Shown in pieces: positions 1 through 5,916 of a stretch of 6,103 nucleotides of DNA. The translations under genes were made by a program, and so were the position numbers. Source of the stretch: an uncultured Collinsella sp. GTDB lineage: Bacteria; Actinomycetota; Coriobacteriia; Coriobacteriales; Coriobacteriaceae. The first letter of the stretch is position 1. Every line of letters begins with the position of its first letter. The stretch spans positions 1-6,103 of the forward strand of contig CAAFEY010000180.1 of assembly GCA_900761995.1 (NCBI GenBank), in the 5' to 3' direction. The notes under the pieces were generated by a model. That model saw only the letters and a list, made by a program, of their open reading frames with translations, had not been told where the DNA came from and did no database searches.

Positions 1-474
1 ACCGCGATGGCCGATCCGCCCTATGTGGTGATCAAAAGGCTCAGCGATTGGATCGGTCGCTACTCCGCCCAGGTGGTTTGCTGGAGTGGGGCGGACCGGC
101 AACAGCTTTTGACCGAGTGCCAGGCAAAGCACATCGACCTTTCCGCATTTCCTACGGACTGGGCCGACCTGCAGGCGTTTTACACTTCGATCATGGACGT
201 GGGCAGCCACGGGTGTGTCTCGTTGAGTGACGCGGCAACGTGGTTTGGCATCGAGTTTGACGAGTCGACGGGTCACGCCCACAGTGCCCTTGCCGATGCG
301 CGCGTGACCGCCAAGCTGCTCAAGCAGGCGATGGACGGGGACTACCGCGTGAGCCCGCACGCCCAGGAGATCCGCCAGCGGTGGGGGATGGGCGAGCGAC
401 CCCAGACGCGCCTTTCCAAGAAGTGCCCCGAGCTGGGCGACCTGCTGCTGAAGCTGAAGGCGGAGGGGAGGTAG
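1..474 (+). CDS. 3'-5' exonuclease, DEDDh (DnaQ-like) family, C-terminal part (5' end outside window)
   Basis: The reading frame is open from the first base and ends at TAG 472-474. Counting from the first ATG (position 7), two of the three exonuclease motifs are visible. The ExoII-type segment is VCWSGADRQQLL, with its acidic residue at D30. The ExoIII-type segment is HSALADARVTAKLL, with H92-x4-D97, the His/Asp pair typical of the DEDDh subclass. The ExoI motif (DxE), which should lie upstream, is absent, so the gene almost certainly starts before the window and ATG 7 is an internal methionine. Family knowledge: these enzymes remove nucleotides from 3' ends of DNA or RNA using two metal ions held by the acidic residues, and act in the cytoplasm. 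The tail after about residue 110 is basic and of unknown role. Substrate (DNA proofreading, RNA trimming or other) cannot be told. Base composition looks somewhat richer in G+C than the genes downstream. Fold assignment is fairly sure; the exact subfamily is not. Confidence 0.8.
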   Translation, partial: TAMADPPYVVIKRLSDWIGRYSAQVVCWSGADRQQLLTECQAKHIDLSAFPTDWADLQAFYTSIMDVGSHGCVSLSDAATWFGIEFDESTGHAHSALADARVTAKLLKQAMDGDYRVSPHAQEIRQRWGMGERPQTRLSKKCPELGDLLLKLKAEGR

Positions 475-848
475 GGGCGCTTATTTGGCGACAAGCAGAA
501 GGAATGGTTGCGCGAGGGATTCCGGAATCAGCATCAGAGGGCTGTGCTTGAGATGCTATTTAAGGACACGCTGACACTCGCCGAGACCAAGCAGGTCAAG
601 AGTATGGACATCGAGATGGCATCCATTGTCGGAGAGCGGCTTGCTAACATGATTCGCTGGACGGATAGGCAGAGACCCGTGACGCTGTGTGCGTTATCGT
701 GCACAATGAGGTGTATAGGCTGCCAGTGGCGAACTATCCCGACGAGGTTCTGAGCAACTGCATCACCGAGATTTTCGAATACTTCTACGAAGAGGGATTT
801 GGCGGCGTAGAGCAATCTGATTTTACGCGTTTGCAGGAGGAAGCCGGT
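475..848 (+). pseudogene. Frameshifted 5' portion of the large unknown gene
   Basis: From the exonuclease stop onward the same frame stays open to 753 and reads like real protein up to about 690 (for example KEWLREGFRNQHQRAVLEML and GERLANMIRWTDRQRPVTL), with ordinary codon choice. After about 690 this frame turns Cys/Arg-rich and stops. The next frame, which has a stop at 666-668, then carries protein-like sequence (VIVHNEVYRLPVANYPDEVL) that runs without a break into the 787-residue ORF at 849. Removing one TG from the (TG)3 tract at 686-691 joins both halves as ...VTLCVIVHNEVY.... The simplest reading is one ancestral gene split by a 2-base slip. No ATG with a good ribosome site is seen for the upstream half; TTG 508 has AAGGA only four bases before it. 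Alternatives are a sequencing error, or expression restored by slippage. GTG 687, which opens the downstream frame, has no ribosome site. Confidence 0.5.
835..840 (+). promoter_or_regulatory. Strong ribosome binding site (AGGAGG) deciding start at 849
   Basis: A perfect AGGAGG lies eight bases before ATG 849, the ideal spacing. The far-upstream in-frame GTG 687 has no such element. The hexamer also encodes part of Leu-Gln-Glu-Glu in the upstream frame, and such codon runs can mimic a Shine-Dalgarno by chance, so the element supports but does not prove initiation here. Confidence 0.6.
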
Positions 849-3212
849 ATGGCAGACGAACTTGTTTTTAGTGGTGGCGAGATAGTCTACACCATGTCTC
901 AACTGCCCAAAGTTACATCTGCGCCGCTGAACGGTAGCGCCGTACTGGTCGGTTTTAAGGACGCTCCCGATGGGGAGGAGGTCCTCTTTGATTTTGACCC
1001 TCGGGCTGAAAAGGCTACGAAGCTCGACTATGAACTTGCAGCCGTTAGCGGGCTCCTCACGGGCGCGTTGAATATCCTTTGGCAGAAAGACTTCAACCTA
1101 GAGGGTGCCAAAGAGTGGGGCGACGAGAAGGTTGGTAAATTTGTTCTTACGATTGCCAAGTCTGCGGGTATGGCAAAGGCGGATGCAACTCTAGAAGACG
1201 CTATTCGCTTTCTAGAGAAAGAGTTTCCTCTTGCCGCGGACAAGCTGACTGCCGAGTTTGGCGGCGGGCTCCAACATCATCTGCGGGATTTCTCGCACCA
1301 CCCGAGTTTGGTTGGCCTTGCGTGTTCGATCCTCTCGCAATTCACGGGCAAAGGCTATGGTACCGATACAGCCGGCCGGTTTGTCGCCTTTGACCTGCCT
1401 GCCACCGCCTTCGATCCCGACTGCCCTCTTATAGGCAGGAACGTTCCAGAGAAGATCGCGTTTGGCACTCTGTTCTGGGCGATGCATCTCGTGAGCGACA
1501 TGGCGGGGTCTAGTTCAAACCCCGGTAAGGGGACGGGCATTCCCGGCGTCGTGCTGTCCCTGCTAAAGGAGCTCTCCTCCCTGCCTGTTTTTCAAGACAT
1601 GCAGATTGCCTATAAGGGCGAGGATATTCGCATTCAGCAATGGATCTCAAAGCTGTTTAACGGAACGGCGTTCAAAACCGAGGACGGCAAGCCCATTCGC
1701 TTCGGCCTTCGGACGGAAGTCGGCCTTCTCGACCAAGCTTTAAGCCAGGTGTCAGCAGTCGTGGCCAACGAGGTTATCGTTCGTTGTCTCTATATGCTTT
1801 CAAGGCTCAAGGCCGAGCTAGAACGTTGCGAAGTGAGCAAGGTTTCCGGCTTGCACAAGCTCAAGGCTTCGCATTTTATGCCCTATAACAGCAGGGTCCT
1901 CACTCGCATGGTCACGGTTTCGAGCACTTCGTTCGTTTTGGCGAATCTAGCGACGGCGGCGGTCAGGGCGGGTATCGAATGCGAGGGGAACAAGGTCGTG
2001 TTCGCCCAGAAGCTCTTCTTGCGAATAAACTACGTTGGAGTTGGACGCCTTGCGTTTGCCCTCCATGCCGACTGGGGCTATATGGCGGAGGAAATGTCCG
2101 AGGCTTGGACTGAGCGCGCCAGGCGCCGCCAGGATATCTTCGATGGATTTCACTTTTATAGCCTAGATAGAGAAACGACGAGGATTGCCTTCTCGCTGAA
2201 GCTTGCCGCCATCAACTACGACTGCGGGAACGAGAAGAACGAAGTGCGCAAAGGGCAAAAGAGGAGCTGGGCCCGCGCGTGGCAGGATTCGGTCGCGGAT
2301 GGCCTAGGCATTGATGCAGACGGCTACTTTTTGAGCGAGGAAGATGCGTACGGAGCCCTTGAGACAGTTTCGCGGCGGCGAGGCGGTAAAGTTCGCGCCT
2401 TACTTGTTGCACAGGAGCTGGTTGAGTTTCGCCTCTATTCCCAGATGGGAGATGAAGAGAAGAAGGAATACAAAGGTTTGAAGGAGAGTGGATCTTGGGT
2501 TAAACGCGAATTTCCCAGGAGACAAGACGCGGTTGATTTGGACGCCGTACGTTCCCTAGAGAAGCAATGCGGGGCGCATATCCGTGAGCTCTCAGGTACA
2601 TTGCCAAAGGTCTTGGTAGGCGGCGCCATTGCCGTGGCGGCGGCCCTGGGCACAGGAGGAGTGGCCGCGGCATTGGCTCCGGATATTGCTGTCGGTATCT
2701 TTGGAGGCTCGTTTGTCGGCATTCACGGGGCTGCGCTCGTCAATGCGAGTCTTGCTGCTGCTGGCGGCGGCGCCTTGGCCGCCGGCGGCATGGGCATGGC
2801 CGGTGGCACCGCTTTAATTGCTGGCGGCGGCGCTGCGTTTGGCCTTTTGGGTTCTAGCGGCGTTGCCCTGGCGGCGTCGATGGGGGAGGACTATGCGCAG
2901 TTCGTGCTCGTTGAATGCTCAAGGCTTCTCGCATTTCTTGATGTGGCAACTGACCGCTGCCCGCATGAGGGAGCCATTTTGGTGCAGAAGGCGGCCGAGG
3001 CCGTGCAGCGCAGCATCGCTGGTGTTGAGGAGGATGTCGAGAAGGAGAATGGAAAGGGGGACCGTAGGAATGGCAGGTTGCTTAAGCAGTTGAAGAAGGG
3101 TCTTGGGTATTTGACTTCGACCCTTAAGCAGATCGAGAAGATGCAGAAGCGCCTTGGTGCCGCCGGTGAGAGCGAGCCGCTCAACAGCTTGCCGGCATCG
3201 GGTGGCGAATAG
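849..3212 (+). CDS. Unknown 787-residue protein with Gly/Ala-rich hydrophobic C-terminal region
   Basis: I do not recognise a named family. The frame is open from 669 to TAG 3210-3212; ATG 849 is chosen for its AGGAGG at eight bases, and GTG 687 would add 54 residues. Residues 1-580 look soluble. They include a His-rich motif (HHLRDFSHHPS, 143-153), GTDTAGRF from 171, WAMHLVSDMAGSSS from 210, and a mildly hydrophobic stretch after FMPYNSR near 344. Residues about 588-678 are Gly/Ala-rich and hydrophobic, with several GxxxG-type spacings and two AGGGA blocks (638-642, 658-662), resembling glycine-zipper membrane helices. The tail (about 735-770) is rich in Lys/Arg and Leu and probably forms an amphipathic helix. 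There is no signal peptide, Walker motif or nuclease motif that I can see. Inference: a cytoplasmic sensor-like part joined to a membrane-inserting part, which would suit an abortive-infection effector beside the nuclease gene. The gene is surely coding; its function is open. Confidence 0.8.
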   Translation: MADELVFSGGEIVYTMSQLPKVTSAPLNGSAVLVGFKDAPDGEEVLFDFDPRAEKATKLDYELAAVSGLLTGALNILWQKDFNLEGAKEWGDEKVGKFVLTIAKSAGMAKADATLEDAIRFLEKEFPLAADKLTAEFGGGLQHHLRDFSHHPSLVGLACSILSQFTGKGYGTDTAGRFVAFDLPATAFDPDCPLIGRNVPEKIAFGTLFWAMHLVSDMAGSSSNPGKGTGIPGVVLSLLKELSSLPVFQDMQIAYKGEDIRIQQWISKLFNGTAFKTEDGKPIRFGLRTEVGLLDQALSQVSAVVANEVIVRCLYMLSRLKAELERCEVSKVSGLHKLKASHFMPYNSRVLTRMVTVSSTSFVLANLATAAVRAGIECEGNKVVFAQKLFLRINYVGVGRLAFALHADWGYMAEEMSEAWTERARRRQDIFDGFHFYSLDRETTRIAFSLKLAAINYDCGNEKNEVRKGQKRSWARAWQDSVADGLGIDADGYFLSEEDAYGALETVSRRRGGKVRALLVAQELVEFRLYSQMGDEEKKEYKGLKESGSWVKREFPRRQDAVDLDAVRSLEKQCGAHIRELSGTLPKVLVGGAIAVAAALGTGGVAAALAPDIAVGIFGGSFVGIHGAALVNASLAAAGGGALAAGGMGMAGGTALIAGGGAAFGLLGSSGVALAASMGEDYAQFVLVECSRLLAFLDVATDRCPHEGAILVQKAAEAVQRSIAGVEEDVEKENGKGDRRNGRLLKQLKKGLGYLTSTLKQIEKMQKRLGAAGESEPLNSLPASGGE
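2760..2833 (+). repeat. In-frame direct repeat encoding two AGGGA blocks
   Basis: The 14-mer GCTGGCGGCGGCGC occurs at 2760-2773 and again at 2820-2833, exactly 60 bases (20 codons) apart and in the same frame. Both copies encode Ala-Gly-Gly-Gly-Ala in the hydrophobic region of the large unknown protein. It probably reflects Gly/Ala codon choice or an internal duplication. It marks a place where replication slippage or recombination could change the length of the membrane region. Confidence 0.6.
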
Positions 3213-3258
3213 GTCGGGGCGATTCGGCTGCAATTCCGTGTCATCATCGCCACCGCTT

Positions 3259-3287
3259 AAGATGGTCCCGTGTTTGCCCATCTTTTT
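3259..3287 (+). terminator. Weak candidate rho-independent terminator after the large unknown gene
   Basis: AAGATGG (3259-3265) pairs with CCATCTT (3278-3284) across a 12-base loop, and the T run continues to 3287. It starts 47 bases after the stop codon at 3212, the right place to end that transcript. The 7-bp stem is A/T-rich at its base and the loop is long, so it would be a weak terminator. Confidence 0.4.
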
Positions 3288-3433
3288 GCGAGGCGCGATG
3301 AGCATGTCGGCGACTTGCTCGATGTCTGATTTGCCCTTCGATCAGTTCTTGTCGAGCTCCTTTGGGCGGGAGGGGCAGCGATCTAGATATCCGCCCTTGG
3401 CATATGAGACAAGAAACCCGTAAGTCTGTGGCA

Positions 3434-3471
3434 ATGTCAAAAGGCATACACAAGTGTCAGTCTTTTGACAT
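3434..3471. promoter_or_regulatory. 38-bp nested palindrome, candidate operator or recombination site
   Basis: Outer arms ATGTCAAAAG (3434-3443) and CTTTTGACAT (3462-3471) are perfect inverted repeats. An inner pair, ACAC (3448-3451) and GTGT (3454-3457), shares exactly the same centre (between 3452 and 3453). Of 19 opposed base pairs, 15 are Watson-Crick and one more is G-T. The -10-like TATGAT begins three bases after the right arm, so a dimeric or tetrameric regulator bound here could control a promoter for the DUF262 gene, which starts 191 bases downstream of the palindrome. No T run follows the hairpin, so a terminator is unlikely. A site for a recombinase is an alternative. Confidence 0.5.
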
Positions 3472-3473
3472 CG

Positions 3474-3547
3474 TATGATTTTGGGGAGTGGCGTGCAGCG
3501 ATCGCGCGCCACCATGACGGCGTAAGTGTTTGCTTTCGTTGTAGAAT
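3474..3547 (+). promoter_or_regulatory. Possible promoter elements upstream of the DUF262 gene
   Basis: Two hexamers each differ from TATAAT at one position: TATGAT at 3474-3479, directly beside the palindrome, and TAGAAT at 3542-3547. Neither has a good TTGACA-like -35 at 16-18 bases. TTGACA at 3465-3470 lies inside the palindrome's right arm but has no -10 at the proper distance. A promoter for the nuclease gene is expected somewhere here; which element serves is a guess. Confidence 0.25.
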
Positions 3548-3645
3548 CTAACGATATGAGCATCCCGGTTGCTCCAGTGCTTCGATGCTCTGGTCTTTAG
3601 CGCCTTTCGTTCAGTGGAGGACTGACCGCAAGCGGCGTAAACAAG

Positions 3646-3652
3646 AAAGGGG
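3646..3652 (+). promoter_or_regulatory. Ribosome binding site (AAAGGGG) setting start at 3663
   Basis: AAAGGGG lies ten bases before ATG 3663. The longer frame opening at ATG 3585 has no ribosome site, and its first 26 residues (Arg/Lys-rich) do not resemble the start of the DUF262 family, whereas MKATEANLLDLM does. Start 3663 is therefore preferred. Confidence 0.75.
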
Positions 3653-3662
3653 ACAACCACAA

Positions 3663-5786
3663 ATGAAAGCAACCGAGGCAAATCTACTCGACCTTATGGG
3701 CGTGGCGAAGATGCAATTCGTCATTCCCGTGTACCAGCGAGTTTACTCGTGGAGTGTAAAAGAGTGCGAGGTGCTTTGGGATGACGTTATGCGAGCGGGT
3801 CGTGATGGCGTATCGCACTTCGTGGGGTCGATGCTCTATATCCCCGAGTCCGAGAGCTCTGCCACGAGTATTTCGCGCGTGCTCCTGATTGACGGGCAGC
3901 AGCGCATGACGACGTTTTCGTTGATGATCGCTGCTTTGGCTGACTATCTGGAGGGTAATCCCGACAAGGCCGACTTCCTTGGCGATCCTAAGATCTCAGC
4001 GCTGCGGAAGAACTACCTCTTTAACGATGACGACTACAACGGTCTGGCGCGCTATAAGCTGGTGCTCTCGCAGGACGATAAAGAGACGCTGTTCTCCATC
4101 GTGTCTGGGGCTCCCGTGCCAGATGAAAAATCGGATCGCATTGTCGAGAACCATGCGTTCTTCTGTGAAAAGATGCACGGGAAATCATTCGACCCTGCAA
4201 GGCTTTGGGCGGGGCTAAACCGCGTGCAGGTCATCGACACTAAGCTCACCGCTGGCGTTGATAATGCACAGCTCATATTTGAGTCCATGAACTCCAAGGG
4301 CAAGCCGCTCACGCCCATTGACCTCATCCGTAACTACGTTCTAATGTCGCTTCCCAACGACGAACAGACCAAGCTTTATGAGGGTTATTGGCATCCACTC
4401 GAGTGCTTGTTCGGAAAAGGCGGCGAGGACGAGTTCAATGCATTTATCTGGTACTGGCTGTGGCTTAAAGTTCCCAATAGGATGCCGAAGGAGAACGAGG
4501 CCTACTACGAGTTTAAGCGCTATTTCGCCGACGACTACGATGGTGACACCGAGGGCCTGCTTAAGGAGCTGCGTGGGTATGCACATAGATACGCCAGTCT
4601 GTTCCTTGGTAAGGAGAAGGACGACGGACTACGCCGAGTGTTCGGCAGAATCGTAAGCCTCGACGTGAAGCAGATAAGGCCCCTCTTAATGTTGCTTTAC
4701 TCGGTTTACGAGGGGAATTGGCTAGACCGCAATGCGTTTCTGCGTATCTGCGAGACTATCGAGTCGTTCCTGTTCAGGCGGGCGGTTTGCGGCAGGCTTA
4801 CCACGGGCCTAAATAATTTCTTTGCCGGCATGTATCGCAATCTCGAGCAACAGGACGATATAGAGGAGTACGTTACGGCTATGCTCCTTATCCATAGCGG
4901 CGGTATGACCGCGTACTTCCCGACAGACGAGTATTTTGTCGAGGAGTTTAAGACGCGTGACTGTTACAACCGCTTCTCCAAAAAGCGCTATTACTTGGAG
5001 CGCATGGAGAACTGGCACCACCCGAAGGAGCCCATCTCGGCTGATAATTACCAGATCGAGCATGTCATGCCCCAAACGATCGATGATGTGCACGGCTGGA
5101 AGGAATCGCTTGGCGAGAACTGGGAAGACATCCACGACAGGCTGTGCAACAATTTGGGAAATCTAACGCTGACGGGCTACAACCAGGAGTACTCAAACCG
5201 GTCGTTCTCGGACAAGCTCAATCTTCCTGGCGTGGGGCTTAGGTGCAGTCCGCTCCACCTGAACAAGTCAATCGCCTCGCATGAAAAATGGGGTGAGGAA
5301 GAGATTGGGCAGCGCGCGGACGAGCTGGCGAAAGAGGCGTGCGAGATATGGAAATATCCCGACCTTCCGGCAGATGTCGTCGACAAGTATCGTCCCTCTC
5401 GCGGTGAGTCTGACGAGGCTCCTGTCTGGACTCTGCAGGAGAACCACCCCACCTTTGCCGAAGGCGGACTCAACCAGAAGCTTTTCGATGAGGTGTGCGA
5501 GTCCGTTCTGAGTGGCAACTTTTCGTGGGAGTCCTATATAGCCAAGTACTACGTGGGCTTCAGGTCGGGCAAGCGAAAACTGCATGCCGTGTTAGAAGGC
5601 AGGACCAGCAACGGTGGTTGGATCGCCGTTGGCCTGGCAAAGAGCGTGGACGACCTAATTGATCCAGAGGACATGTGTCAGGACAAACGCGCACAGGGCG
5701 GATTTGGCCCGGGCTTACCCACTTACGTTGCGCTTCGGAACGCCGATGACATTCCTGCGGTGCTCGATCTCATAAAGCAGTGCTAG
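3663..5786 (+). CDS. DUF262/DUF1524 GmrSD-like nuclease with DUF5655-like C-terminus
   Basis: The product is 707 residues. The N-terminal DUF262 (GmrS-like, ParB-related fold) shows FVIPVYQRVYSW (19-30), HFVGS (52-56) and the hallmark IDGQQRMTT (76-84); the DGQQR motif is tied to nucleotide use in SspE and GmrSD. A helical middle leads to DUF1524, an HNH-type nuclease, with QIEHVMPQ (464-471, probable catalytic H467), LGNLTLTGYN (498-507) and EYSNRSFSDK (509-518). From about 590 the tail resembles DUF5655 (WESYIAKYYVGFRSGKRKL..., then IDPEDMCQD, GFGPG, a closing DDIPAVLDLIKQ), a domain often found at the end of such proteins. Known relatives (GmrSD, BrxU, SspE) cut or nick phage DNA carrying modified bases, or lacking or bearing host marks, with NTP use. 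All key motifs look intact. No modification or partner gene (Dnd/Ssp, BREX) is in the window, so a stand-alone type IV-like restriction enzyme is likeliest; the DNA modification recognised is unknown. Confidence 0.92.
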   Translation: MKATEANLLDLMGVAKMQFVIPVYQRVYSWSVKECEVLWDDVMRAGRDGVSHFVGSMLYIPESESSATSISRVLLIDGQQRMTTFSLMIAALADYLEGNPDKADFLGDPKISALRKNYLFNDDDYNGLARYKLVLSQDDKETLFSIVSGAPVPDEKSDRIVENHAFFCEKMHGKSFDPARLWAGLNRVQVIDTKLTAGVDNAQLIFESMNSKGKPLTPIDLIRNYVLMSLPNDEQTKLYEGYWHPLECLFGKGGEDEFNAFIWYWLWLKVPNRMPKENEAYYEFKRYFADDYDGDTEGLLKELRGYAHRYASLFLGKEKDDGLRRVFGRIVSLDVKQIRPLLMLLYSVYEGNWLDRNAFLRICETIESFLFRRAVCGRLTTGLNNFFAGMYRNLEQQDDIEEYVTAMLLIHSGGMTAYFPTDEYFVEEFKTRDCYNRFSKKRYYLERMENWHHPKEPISADNYQIEHVMPQTIDDVHGWKESLGENWEDIHDRLCNNLGNLTLTGYNQEYSNRSFSDKLNLPGVGLRCSPLHLNKSIASHEKWGEEEIGQRADELAKEACEIWKYPDLPADVVDKYRPSRGESDEAPVWTLQENHPTFAEGGLNQKLFDEVCESVLSGNFSWESYIAKYYVGFRSGKRKLHAVLEGRTSNGGWIAVGLAKSVDDLIDPEDMCQDKRAQGGFGPGLPTYVALRNADDIPAVLDLIKQC

Positions 5787-5792
5787 GTTGAA

Positions 5793-5815
5793 GGCCGGGA
5801 ATCTAATTCCCGGCC
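5793..5815. terminator. Perfect 10-bp hairpin, probable terminator between convergent genes
   Basis: GGCCGGGAAT (5793-5802) and ATTCCCGGCC (5806-5815) pair perfectly around a three-base CTA loop, starting seven bases after the last base of the DUF262 gene stop. The stem is very stable. Only a CTT follows instead of a proper T run, so it may act as a weak intrinsic or factor-assisted terminator. Lying between convergent genes, it could serve both. Confidence 0.7.
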
Positions 5816-5916
5816 CTTGCCAGCTCAAAATCGTCGATGGCCCATTCGCCCGTCTACGCCCCCACAATCCCGCGAGTTGCTTGATTTGGTTTACGGCCCT
5901 CAGTTTTCGGCATCTG

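Larger units (their letters stand above)
3213..3662. other. 450-base intergenic region between the two large genes
   Basis: No convincing gene is seen on the plus strand. It holds, in order, a weak terminator-like hairpin (3259-3287), a 38-bp nested palindrome (3434-3471), -10-like hexamers (TATGAT 3474-3479, TAGAAT 3542-3547) and the ribosome site of the next gene. A minus-strand frame from about 3430 down to 3225 has codon choice like a real gene (for example SDIEQVADMLIAPRKKMGKHG) but is broken by TGA near 3340. It has no clear start, which suggests debris of a former gene or chance. The length and content suggest the downstream gene has its own promoter rather than reading through from the gene before it. 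Confidence 0.55.

Noticed and set aside
7..9. ATG 7 as the true exonuclease start
   Set aside because: The frame is open to the window edge and the ExoI DxE motif is missing, so the start must be upstream.
534..902. 122-residue minus-strand ORF opposite the frameshift
   Set aside because: No ribosome site, and it lies opposite protein-like plus-strand sequence in both halves; best read as a shadow.
3498..3505. GCGATCGC 8-bp palindrome
   Set aside because: A single short palindrome with no extended symmetry around it; not enough to call a site.
3475..3525. 16-codon plus-strand mini-ORF beside the palindrome
   Set aside because: No ribosome site and no recognisable peptide; too short to support.
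3585..3662. Longer N-terminus for the nuclease from ATG 3585
   Set aside because: No ribosome site before it, residues unlike the family, and a good AAAGGGG before ATG 3663.
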